A stretch of 6,327 nucleotides of DNA from Limnochordia bacterium (GTDB taxonomy: Bacteria > Bacillota > Limnochordia > Darwinibacteriales > SLO01). Where the stretch lies: NCBI GenBank assembly GCA_007132635.1, contig SLOG01000262.1, positions 1 through 6,327 on the forward strand. Reading direction: 5' to 3'. Made by a program: the position numbers and the translations under genes. Shown one piece after another: positions 1 through 5,902 of this stretch (the stretch's first letter is position 1; every line of letters begins with the position of its first letter). The notes below the pieces were generated by a model. That model saw only the letters and a list, made by a program, of their open reading frames with translations. It did no database searches and had not been told where the DNA came from.

Positions 1-137
1 ACAGAAAAACGCAGATGGTCTTTCATTGATTGGCTGCCAACCATCTCGTCAGGATTGTAGTACTTGAATGCAAACGGATTTTTTGACTCTTTCCCTTCAT
101 ACGCAATATCAGGAATCTGAGAAAAGAACTCTCCCAC
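1..137 (-). CDS. xylA: Xylose isomerase, N-terminal part (runs off left edge)
   Basis: The visible 45 or so codons encode the start of D-xylose isomerase, the cytoplasmic metal-dependent enzyme that converts D-xylose to D-xylulose ahead of xylulokinase. The family N-terminus is recognisable by eye: YEGKESKNPFAFKYYNPDE, then MKDHLRFS, which match the YEG..S.NP.AF..YNP.E and M.EHLRF blocks of known XylA proteins. No catalytic residue lies in the visible part. I chose the GTG at 137 because AGGAGG sits 7 nt upstream and the resulting spacing from Met to the YEG block agrees with what I recall of clostridial XylA. An in-frame ATG at 143 lies only one base after the AGGAGG core, so it is a poor start. 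The gene follows uxaA by 63 nt in the same direction, with no terminator seen between, so co-transcription is inferred. The rest of the gene is outside the window. Confidence 0.88.
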   Translation of the reverse strand, partial: MGEFFSQIPDIAYEGKESKNPFAFKYYNPDEMVGSQSMKDHLRFS

Positions 138-143
138 GGTCAT

Positions 144-150
144 TCCTCCT
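144..150 (-). promoter_or_regulatory. Ribosome binding site that favours the GTG start of xylA
   Basis: The minus strand reads AGGAGGA here. It is 7 nt from the GTG at 137 (ideal) but essentially abuts the ATG at 143. This is the reason for preferring the GTG start. Seen directly; the choice of start is inference. Confidence 0.75.
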
Positions 151-200
151 ATCGTCTAACCTTGTTTATTGCTACTTCCACATAAGCGTCGAAGTTCCTT

Positions 201-1706
201 CTACACTGTAACACCGCTCTTATATATCACTAGTTCTCGGAAACCGAGCACCTCGTTCTTGGCTGCAATTCTTCCCGAAGCAGTCTCCATCAGATAATCC
301 ATAAACTGCCGCGCCGCAAAATCCAAGGTCTCACCTTCCAGAACGATTCCGGCGTTAAAGTCCATCCACGATTGCTTGCGGTTGTAGAGCCGTGGATTCG
401 TCGCAATCTTTACGGTGGGCACGCAGGTGCCGAAAGGGGTCCCGCGGCCTGTGGTAAAGAGCACTAACTGACAGCCTGCGGCGGCCAGCGCAGTAGCAGC
501 GATACCGTCATTTCCAGGGCTGCTGAGCAAGTTCAGGCCAGGAGTGCTGACAGGATCACCATAGTCTACCACGTCCATAACGAAACTGGTCCCGCCTTTT
601 TGGGTGCAGCCCAACGATTTGTCCTCCAACGTCGTAATTCCACCAGTCATGTTTCCTTTTGACGGATTCTCGTCGACTGGCTGATCATGGTCTAGGAAGT
701 ACTGCTTGAAATCATTGATGAGCGATACAATCTTGTGAAATACGGCCTCATCGACAGCACGGTTCATAAGCAGATGCTCAGCGCCAAACATCTCCGGTAC
801 TTCGGTCAAGACCGTTGTTCCACCGGCCCCCGTCACCCAATCACTGACGCGCCCGACGAGAGGATTGGCTGTGATGCCAGAAAAACCATCGCTGCCGCCG
901 CATTTCAGTCCGATCTTCATGGCGGATAAAGGCAGAGGTTCTCTCTCAGCATCCGCATAACGGCGAGCCAACTGCATCACTAGACTGACACCTTCATCGA
1001 TCTCGTCTTCCACTTCCTGAGCAGTTAAAAAGACCATTCTCTGAGGATCATAGTCGCCCAGGATTGGTTGAAAGTCGGCTAGATTATTGTCCTCGCATCC
1101 CAAACTCAGTACCAACACTCCGGCTGCATTCGGGTGACGAGCCAGACCAGCCAAGATTCTCTGCGTGTTTCTGTGGTCCTCACCCAGCTGCGAGCAGCCA
1201 TAGGGATGCGTGAAGCTGTATACACCATCGATGCCGTCGCCCCACTCCTCAGTCCCCAGCATTTTGGAAGCCCTTTGAGCAATCAAGGTTCCTATTTGAT
1301 TGACGCAGTTCACCGTGGGCAAAATCCAGATCTCATTGCGAACACCCACGCTTCCATCGGCTCGGCGAAACCCTGAGAAGGACCAGTCCGAAGGGAGCGG
1401 TGCCGGAGAAGGAGGTAAAACCCTTTCATAACGGTATTCCAAAGTTCCATCTAAGTTAGTTCGTACGTTGTGTGTATGCACCCACTGACCCACGGCCACA
1501 ACATCAATCGCGTGCCCAATGGGATCACCGTACTTGATCACTGGCTGGTGCGGCCTCATGGCCCGGACTGCAACCTTGTGTCCGTAGGGAATGCTCTCGC
1601 GTATGGTAATCGTCTGCCCGTCAACGGATAGTGTCTCCCCCGCCGACATGTCGCGTAGAACAACGGCGACGGAGTCACCTGGATGCAGTTTGACGGCATC
1701 CGCCAT
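201..1706 (-). CDS. uxaA: Altronate dehydratase (UxaA family, SAF + UxaA domains)
   Basis: UxaA dehydrates D-altronate to 2-keto-3-deoxygluconate in hexuronate (galacturonate) catabolism; family members need a divalent metal, usually iron. From the ATG at 1706 the protein is 501 residues, near the E. coli length of about 495, so it is complete. Residues about 5-80 form the SAF domain. After a proline-rich linker near 95-105, the UxaA/GarD dehydratase region runs to the end. Conserved blocks include THPYGCSQLGEDH (about 166-178), GLKCGGSDGFSGITANPLVGR (about 266), the TEVPEMFGAE block (about 301) and TTGRGTPFGTCVPTVK (about 418-433). An ATG at 1712 overlaps the yhbY stop as ATGA, but the ribosome site fits 1706 better. 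The tight join to yhbY suggests co-transcription with obg-yhbY, and xylA follows. Related galactarate dehydratases (GarD) share the fold, but the overall sequence reads as UxaA. An unusual neighbour for a ribosome-assembly cluster. Confidence 0.93.
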   Translation of the reverse strand: MADAVKLHPGDSVAVVLRDMSAGETLSVDGQTITIRESIPYGHKVAVRAMRPHQPVIKYGDPIGHAIDVVAVGQWVHTHNVRTNLDGTLEYRYERVLPPSPAPLPSDWSFSGFRRADGSVGVRNEIWILPTVNCVNQIGTLIAQRASKMLGTEEWGDGIDGVYSFTHPYGCSQLGEDHRNTQRILAGLARHPNAAGVLVLSLGCEDNNLADFQPILGDYDPQRMVFLTAQEVEDEIDEGVSLVMQLARRYADAEREPLPLSAMKIGLKCGGSDGFSGITANPLVGRVSDWVTGAGGTTVLTEVPEMFGAEHLLMNRAVDEAVFHKIVSLINDFKQYFLDHDQPVDENPSKGNMTGGITTLEDKSLGCTQKGGTSFVMDVVDYGDPVSTPGLNLLSSPGNDGIAATALAAAGCQLVLFTTGRGTPFGTCVPTVKIATNPRLYNRKQSWMDFNAGIVLEGETLDFAARQFMDYLMETASGRIAAKNEVLGFRELVIYKSGVTV

Positions 1707-1708
1707 AG

Positions 1709-2011
1709 TCATGGCCTCCCCTCGGGCAGTTCAATAGTGGGTTCATCACTCGACGGCCGATACAGAACAAACACACGGCCGATTTTCTGCACCAAAACTG
1801 CGTGCAAGGCCTCGGCTGTCTCCTCGGCCGCATCATCTGGTTCGTCCATACTGTTTTTCAAGACCCGCACCTTTAGCAGCTCGCGCGCCTCCAGAGCGTC
1901 ATCCAGTTCACGCAAAAACTCCGCCGTAACACCGTTTTTCCCAATCTGAAACACAGGATCCATATCATGCGCTAGCGAACGCAGATAGGCCCGCTGCCTG
2001 CTGGAAACCAT
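1709..2011 (-). CDS. yhbY: YhbY family RNA-binding protein (CRS1/YhbY domain)
   Basis: This 100-residue protein is a stand-alone CRS1-YhbY (CRM) domain, which binds rRNA and is associated with 50S precursor particles. The start is typical (SSRQRAYLRSLAH), followed by the PVFQIGKNGVT segment with the GxxG-type loop GKNG at residues 24-27, then ELDDALEARELLKVRVLKN and VLVQKIGRVFVLYRP near the end. The acidic stretch around residues 56-66 is a normal variable part of the family. GGAGGTG lies 7 nt ahead of the ATG. The gene follows obg by 44 nt, a common order in Firmicutes. Its stop overlaps an ATG of uxaA as ATGA. In B. subtilis the homologue is called yqeI. Confidence 0.93.
   Translation of the reverse strand: MVSSRQRAYLRSLAHDMDPVFQIGKNGVTAEFLRELDDALEARELLKVRVLKNSMDEPDDAAEETAEALHAVLVQKIGRVFVLYRPSSDEPTIELPEGRP
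1715..1723 (-). promoter_or_regulatory. Ribosome binding site of uxaA inside the yhbY 3' end
   Basis: The minus strand reads GAGGGGAGG here, within the last codons of yhbY. It lies 8 nt from the ATG at 1706 and only 2 nt from the ATG at 1712, so the inner ATG is the better start. Its position inside yhbY implies that ribosomes finishing yhbY can start uxaA directly. Confidence 0.65.
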
Positions 2012-2055
2012 CAGTACACCTCCGACTCATAACATTCACCGGCGATCTAAGCAGT

Positions 2056-3345
2056 TCATTCCACAAACTCAAACTCCAGCTCGCCGACCCGAACAACAGT
2101 CCCTTCCGAGATACCCTGTTTCCGCAGCTTAGCGTACAAACCAATGCGGTCAAACGTTCTTTGCAGATAACGAACAGCATCATCATTTCCCAAGTCGAGT
2201 CTAGCAACCATACCCTCAAGCCCCGCGCCTTCCACGACAAACGCCTCATTGTCACGGCGAATCGTATACTCTTCCAAAGGCGTCCGCGTCTGTTCCGGTT
2301 CATAGACGATGACGTCCTCTGAAGGTTCTTCTTGCGGGAGAGCCGCTCGTTCTGCGGCCAAACGTTCGAAAACACCTCGCATGAGCTCCTCCACTCCCTG
2401 CTGGGAAACCGCAGATATGGCCCAGAAATCTCTTCCGTCCGCTTCTACTGCTTCCTTCAACCTGGAAGCATTCTTCTGAGCTTCTGGAAGGTCCAGCTTG
2501 TTGGCCGCAACGATTTGTGGGCGTGCAGCCAAAACCTCGCTGAACGATTCCAGTTCGTGGTTGATCTGGTGGTAATCATCAAGGGGATCGCGGCCATCCA
2601 CTCCGGCGGCATCAATAACGTGCAGAATCAGCAAAGTCCGCTCGATGTGCCGCAGAAAATCCAAACCCAAACCTACGCCCTCGTGGGCACCATCAATAAT
2701 CCCTGGGATATCCGCCAGGACAAAGGAGTTCTCATCGCCGAGGGAGACAACACCCAAATTCGGTTCCATCGTGGTAAACGGATAGCTCGCGATTTTAGGC
2801 CTGGCACGCGATACCACTGAAATCAGTGTCGATTTGCCTGCATTCGGATATCCTACTAGGCCGACATCGGCAATTAACTTCAGTTCGAGTTCAAGCCAAT
2901 AACTCGGCCCGGTTCGGCCGCGTTCAGCAAACGTGGGGGCTTGGCGCGTCGGCGAAGCAAATTTCGAGTTTCCTCGGCCGCCGCGGCCGCCCTTAGCCGC
3001 GATCAGCCGCTGCCCAGGCTTCGTTAAGTCAGCCAGAACTTCATGAGTATCCTGGCGGCGAACGACCGTCCCGAGCGGCACTTTGACCACTTGGTCGGCA
3101 CCGTCTCTACCGTATTTGTTTGCAGATTCACCCCGCCCACCCGATTCGGCAGCAAACTTCTTCTTGTGCTGGAAGTGGACTAACGTAGACAGATTAGGAT
3201 CTGCTTCGAAAACGACATCGCCTCCGCGTCCGCCATCGCCGCCAGCTGGCCCGCCAGCGGGGACATATTTCTCACGGCGGAAGGCGACCATTCCACTACC
3301 GCCATCACCGGCCTTCACAAAAACGGCTGCTTTATCCAAAAACAT
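2056..3345 (-). CDS. obg: Obg family GTPase (50S assembly and stress signalling)
   Basis: Obg is an essential GTPase that associates with the 50S subunit and links ribosome assembly to growth state; in B. subtilis it also affects sporulation and the general stress response. From the ATG at 3345 it has 429 residues, close to the 428 of B. subtilis Obg. The glycine-rich Obg fold covers about 1-158 (FVKAGDGGSG; GGPAGGDGGRGG; AAKGGRGGRGN). The G domain follows with G1 GYPNAGKST (165-173), G2 SYPFTT (187-192), G3 DIPGII (212-217), G4 NKLD (282-285) and G5 SAVS (311-314). The C-terminal OCT domain occupies roughly 345-429. AGGTG lies 7 nt (from AGG) before the start. A longer frame from 3405 is rejected because it would cross the terminator and lies outside the family alignment. 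The spo0B gene found before obg in B. subtilis is absent. Confidence 0.97.
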   Translation of the reverse strand: MFLDKAAVFVKAGDGGSGMVAFRREKYVPAGGPAGGDGGRGGDVVFEADPNLSTLVHFQHKKKFAAESGGRGESANKYGRDGADQVVKVPLGTVVRRQDTHEVLADLTKPGQRLIAAKGGRGGRGNSKFASPTRQAPTFAERGRTGPSYWLELELKLIADVGLVGYPNAGKSTLISVVSRARPKIASYPFTTMEPNLGVVSLGDENSFVLADIPGIIDGAHEGVGLGLDFLRHIERTLLILHVIDAAGVDGRDPLDDYHQINHELESFSEVLAARPQIVAANKLDLPEAQKNASRLKEAVEADGRDFWAISAVSQQGVEELMRGVFERLAAERAALPQEEPSEDVIVYEPEQTRTPLEEYTIRRDNEAFVVEGAGLEGMVARLDLGNDDAVRYLQRTFDRIGLYAKLRKQGISEGTVVRVGELEFEFVE

Positions 3346-3375
3346 GTTTTCACCTGATTCCCCCGCAAATTCTAG

Positions 3376-3413
3376 AAAAAATCCCCTTTGCACATGTGCG
3401 TACAAAAGGGATT
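3376..3413 (-). terminator. Intrinsic terminator after rpmA
   Basis: On the minus strand an 11-bp stem (AATCCCTTTTG pairing with CAAAGGGGATT, one G-U pair) closes a 12-nt loop and is followed by a T run (six T's counting the last stem bases). It sits 23 nt after the rpmA stop and 31 nt before the obg start. It should end the rplU-prp-rpmA transcript, at least partly. The same arrangement is known in B. subtilis, where rplU-ysxB-rpmA is a unit separate from spo0B-obg. Confidence 0.85.
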
Positions 3414-3435
3414 GACAAGCTCAGAACCGTTTAGT

Positions 3436-3720
3436 CTAAGCAGTGACCTCGGACATGATGTTCACTACCTTATGAAACTTACCCTTACGCCTGAAAGCTA
3501 CATACCCGTCGGTCTTAGCAAACAGCGTGTCATCGCCGCCTCTACCTACGTTATCACCAGGATGGATTTTCGTTCCGCGCTGGCGAACCAAAATGCTGCC
3601 CGCGCTGACAAACTGCCCATCATGCCGTTTAACACCCAATCGTTTGGATTCGGAATCACGACCGTTCTTGGTGCTCCCGACGCCTTTTTTCGAAGCAAAC
3701 AACTGCAGGTTCATCCGCAT
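3436..3720 (-). CDS. rpmA: 50S ribosomal protein L27 with Prp-cleaved N-terminal extension
   Basis: L27 is a 50S protein whose N-terminal tail reaches the peptidyl transferase centre. The 94-residue product shows the family core SKKGVGSTKNGRDSESKRLGVK, GSILVRQRGTKIHPGDNVGRGGDDTLFA and the basic C-terminus. It begins with the extension MRMNLQLFA before SKKG, which Firmicutes remove with the Prp protease; without removal the tail would enter the active site. A second in-frame ATG at 3714 is less likely, since AAGGAGGTG is 7 nt (from AGGAGG) from the ATG at 3720. The start overlaps the prp stop by one base (TAATG), so translation is probably coupled. The intrinsic terminator follows. Confidence 0.98.
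   Translation of the reverse strand: MRMNLQLFASKKGVGSTKNGRDSESKRLGVKRHDGQFVSAGSILVRQRGTKIHPGDNVGRGGDDTLFAKTDGYVAFRRKGKFHKVVNIMSEVTA
3694..3720 (-). other. L27 N-terminal extension removed by Prp (cut expected after Ala9)
   Basis: Codons 1-9 encode MRMNLQLFA. In Staphylococcus aureus the equivalent extension ends in FFA and is cut just before the SKKG-like mature start. Here the match is LFA then SKKG, so the cut is expected between Ala9 and Ser10. The motif is seen; cleavage is inferred from the family and from the prp gene next door. Confidence 0.9.
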
Positions 3721-4046
3721 TATGACACCTCCTTAATGGTAAGAAATCCTTCATACTCAATGTCCACAGCCTCAAGACCCTTTCGCAGAGTCTGCAGGAT
3801 GATCTGGCCATCATGCCACTGTTCTTCATTCAAGGCCTCCGGAAGCTTGCAGTGAAGGTAGCCCTCATCAGTCACAACACTGACGCCAATGGAAGCCACT
3901 TCGCACAGTCCGATCACAGCGGTCTGGATAAGCACCGAAATGCCTGCACAGACAATATCTTCCCCAACCGAGGCGAATCCGGAATGCCCTTCAGCCGAAA
4001 AAGCAGTAATCCTGCCAGCGGTCGTGCGAAACGTTACCTTCACCAT
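3720..4046 (-). CDS. prp: Ribosomal-processing cysteine protease Prp (YsxB, DUF464)
   Basis: Prp is a small cytoplasmic cysteine protease that trims the N-terminal extension of L27. The 108-residue protein has the family layout: a short beta start (MVKVTFRT), the GHSGFA motif with the catalytic His at residue 21, and EDIVCAGIS with the catalytic Cys at residue 33. The His-Cys spacing of 12 equals that of the S. aureus enzyme (His22, Cys34). It lies between L21 and its substrate L27, as in most Firmicutes. The start overlaps the rplU stop by one base (TAATG). No convincing Shine-Dalgarno sequence precedes it, unlike the strong sites of rplU and rpmA, so it probably depends on re-initiation by ribosomes leaving rplU and is made at a lower level. 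The old name is ysxB. Confidence 0.96.
   Translation of the reverse strand: MVKVTFRTTAGRITAFSAEGHSGFASVGEDIVCAGISVLIQTAVIGLCEVASIGVSVVTDEGYLHCKLPEALNEEQWHDGQIILQTLRKGLEAVDIEYEGFLTIKEVS
3726..3734 (-). promoter_or_regulatory. Strong ribosome binding site of rpmA within prp
   Basis: The minus strand reads AAGGAGGTG, close to a perfect anti-16S match, inside the last codons of prp (Lys-Glu-Val). It places AGGAGG 7 nt before the rpmA ATG at 3720, which supports that start rather than the ATG at 3714. Confidence 0.85.
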
Positions 4047-4357
4047 TACGCTTCAATCTTCTCGATCAGCAATTTCGTATAGGGCTGCCGATGGCCCTGC
4101 TTTCGCCGGTAATTCTTCTTTGCTTTAAACTTATAGACAATAATCTTTTTTGCTTTGCCTTGGTTGACGACTTTCGCTTGAACCTTAGCTCCATCCACTG
4201 TGGGTCTACCAACAGTCACAGAGTCACCACTGCTAACCAGCAGTACCCTGTCCAATGTTATCTGCTCATCAGGGACCACATCTAGCTTCTCCACTAAGAT
4301 GGAGTCTCCTTCTGTCACCCGGTACTGTTTGCCCCCTGTCTCAATAACAGCAAACAT
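4046..4357 (-). CDS. rplU: 50S ribosomal protein L21
   Basis: L21 is a 50S protein that binds 23S rRNA. At 103 residues it has standard length. It opens with MFAVIETGGKQYRV, the family N-terminus, and near the end carries the basic signature KKNYRRKQGHRQPYT (residues 81-95). The start is preceded by GGGGAGGTG, whose GGAGG lies 8 nt from the ATG. It is the first gene of the rplU-prp-rpmA unit and is driven by the promoter at the end of rng, with a structured leader of about 93 nt that is probably the site of autogenous or other control. The stop overlaps the prp start. Confidence 0.98.
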   Translation of the reverse strand: MFAVIETGGKQYRVTEGDSILVEKLDVVPDEQITLDRVLLVSSGDSVTVGRPTVDGAKVQAKVVNQGKAKKIIVYKFKAKKNYRRKQGHRQPYTKLLIEKIEA

Positions 4358-4450
4358 ACCTTACACCTCCCCATTCACGGACTCGCCAAAGCCAGGTACA
4401 CATCTGTGTTTTCAACCCGCTTCGTGCGGTGGCGTACTAACCCAATGTAC
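4358..4450 (-). ncRNA. Structured rplU leader (candidate L21 leader RNA)
   Basis: This is the untranslated leader between the inferred transcription start near 4450 and the rplU ATG. Visible pairings on the minus strand are: GGTACA at the RNA 5' end with TGTACC (4400-4395); hairpin CCGC-ACGAA-GCGG (4429-4417); hairpin ACAC-AGAT-GTGT (4409-4398), which shares bases with the first pairing and so competes with it; and CGCCA (4434-4430) with TGGCG (4388-4384), which would cross the first stem and make a pseudoknot. Cis-acting L21 leaders are known ahead of rplU in Firmicutes. I have not matched this to the Rfam model, so the position, gene context and foldability are the evidence. Confidence 0.6.
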
Positions 4451-4456
4451 CCTGGT

Positions 4457-4485
4457 ATTCTATCATTTCCGATCAGGGTTGTCAA
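4457..4485 (-). promoter_or_regulatory. Sigma-A promoter of rplU-prp-rpmA, overlapping the rng 3' end
   Basis: The minus strand has a perfect -35 box TTGACA (4485-4480), a 17-nt spacer, and a -10 box TAGAAT (4462-4457) preceded by TGA, which gives an extended -10 (TGnTAGAAT). The -35 box is inside the last codons of rng, and the rng stop TGA (4465-4463) directly abuts the -10 box. The expected start is about 4450. This agrees with the ribosomal protein genes having their own strong promoter inside the cluster. Confidence 0.88.
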
Positions 4486-5902
4486 TTGCCGCCTGCGGCA
4501 CAATCTCCACATAATCCCGGTCCAGTGATGCTTCATTGGTAACCTCCAGCGGCTTGCGGATACGCTGTTTTATTGGTTTGAGAAGCTCGCCTACAGCGGG
4601 ATGGCACCGAACAACGATGCGCTTAACGTCCTGCTCTCGAGCCATGGCGGCCAATTTCTGAGCCGCCGTGAAGGCTACCGCATCGTCCAGCGGCACTCGC
4701 CCAGTGCCGCTGCAGTGGGGACAGTCAGTCTCCAGCATATTGGCTAACACGGTCTTCGATTTCTTCCTTGTCATTTCGACGAGACCCAGTTGGGTAAACC
4801 CAAGCACGTGACTCTTGGTCTTATCCAAAGACAAGGCACGCTTAAGGGTTTCAACCACCATCTCGCGCTCTTTGTCTTCTTCCATGTCGATAAAATCAAT
4901 GATAACAATCCCACCGATATTGCGAAGCCGCAGTTGCCGGGCAATTTCCTCGGCCGCCTCTAAGTTTGTCTTAACCACGGTCTGCTTCAGGCTTTTCTTA
5001 CCCACATACTTGCCGGTATTAACGTCGATACATGTCAGCGCCTCTGTGGGATCGATGATCAAGTAGCCGCCGCTGTCCAGCCAAACCCGGCTGTTAGTTG
5101 CGCGTTCCAAGTCCTTCTCGATACCCACCTGGGTAAACAACGCTGTGCGTCCTTTGTAGAGATGTATCGGAACTGCCGGCGAGATGCGCATCCGTTTCAC
5201 TAGATTGGTCATCCGGTTGTAAATGCGCTTGTCATCCACCAAAACCTCTTCGGTGGATTCAGTCAACAAGTCCCGGACAATGCGATACACCAGATCATGA
5301 TCCTGATACACAAGCGACGGGGCCTCCTGTTTCTCCATGCGCTCTTTGACCTCTTCCCAAAGCTGCAGAAGATAGCGGCAGTCACGGCGCAGCTCTTTTT
5401 CTGATGCGCCGCTCGCGACTGTTCGGACAATCAGCCCCATTCCCTCCGGCCTCACAGCATCAGCAATCGTCTGAAGCCGTGCCCTCTCTTGACTGTTCGT
5501 TATCTTGCGGGATATGCCAAGCTGGTTTTCCATGGGAAGCAGCACCAGGTAGCGACCTGGGATTGTGATCTTCCCTATTACCCGGGCTCCCTTAGTACCT
5601 TCTGGCTCTTTGACTACTTGAACTGGGAGTTTATCACCTTTGTGGACAAGCTGCGTGATGGTTTTGCGCGTTCGGCCCGGTTTTACATCACCAACATACA
5701 GAAAGGCATTGCGCTCAAGACCAATGTCGACAAACGAAGCATCCATGCCGCGCAGAACGTTTTCAACTCTCCCATTATAAATGTTTCCCACGGTGCGATG
5801 ATGGTGTTCACTCTCCAGATAGACTTCCGCCAATCGTTCATCCTCAATAATGGCTACAAGGACCTGGTTAAGGTGCGACGAAACAACAATTTTACTGCTC
5901 AT
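4463..5902 (-). CDS. rng: Ribonuclease G (RNase E/G family)
   Basis: RNase G is a cytoplasmic single-strand endoribonuclease that processes rRNA 5' ends and degrades mRNA. From the ATG at 5902 it has 479 residues, near the 489 of E. coli RNase G, without the long C-terminal scaffold of RNase E. An S1-type RNA-binding segment lies at about residues 36-100 (RTVGNIYNGRVENVLRGMDASFVDIG). The catalytic DNase I-like part has Asp293 (CIDVNTG) and Asp336 (IIDFIDM), with the same 43-residue spacing as E. coli RNase E Asp303/Asp346. The zinc-link CPHCSGTG follows at Cys394 and Cys397. The start at 5902 has AAGGGAG 9 nt upstream and gives the family N-terminus MSSKIVVSS; ATGs at 5911 and 5974 lack suitable spacing or conservation. 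The gene overlaps the previous gene by 11 nt, and its last codons hold the rplU promoter. Confidence 0.95.
   Translation of the reverse strand: MSSKIVVSSHLNQVLVAIIEDERLAEVYLESEHHHRTVGNIYNGRVENVLRGMDASFVDIGLERNAFLYVGDVKPGRTRKTITQLVHKGDKLPVQVVKEPEGTKGARVIGKITIPGRYLVLLPMENQLGISRKITNSQERARLQTIADAVRPEGMGLIVRTVASGASEKELRRDCRYLLQLWEEVKERMEKQEAPSLVYQDHDLVYRIVRDLLTESTEEVLVDDKRIYNRMTNLVKRMRISPAVPIHLYKGRTALFTQVGIEKDLERATNSRVWLDSGGYLIIDPTEALTCIDVNTGKYVGKKSLKQTVVKTNLEAAEEIARQLRLRNIGGIVIIDFIDMEEDKEREMVVETLKRALSLDKTKSHVLGFTQLGLVEMTRKKSKTVLANMLETDCPHCSGTGRVPLDDAVAFTAAQKLAAMAREQDVKRIVVRCHPAVGELLKPIKQRIRKPLEVTNEASLDRDYVEIVPQAAIDNPDRK

Noticed and set aside
138..200. Possible XylR or catabolite operator before xylA
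   Set aside because: An AAACAA-like piece is present but no inverted repeat or cre-like palindrome can be seen; too weak to report.
1965..2375. A 136-codon minus-strand frame overlapping the obg 3' end
   Set aside because: It lies in another frame of a well-conserved obg, its translation is low-complexity in character with no family resemblance, and it would overlap both obg and yhbY.
2332..2820. A 162-codon plus-strand frame
   Set aside because: It is antisense to the Obg G domain and has no recognisable domain; a typical shadow of a conserved gene.
2968..2992. GC-rich run of CGGCCG repeats
   Set aside because: It encodes the Gly-Arg-rich loop of the Obg fold (GGRGGRGN), so codon content explains it.
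3390..3399. Palindrome GCACATGTGC as an operator
   Set aside because: It is the loop and upper part of the terminator hairpin, which explains it.
3346..3405. Longer obg start at 3405
   Set aside because: The added 20 residues are not part of the Obg family, the extension covers the terminator stem, and the ATG at 3345 has a good ribosome site and gives the usual length.
3388..3855. A 155-codon plus-strand frame
   Set aside because: It runs antisense through rpmA and into prp and across the terminator, with no family resemblance.
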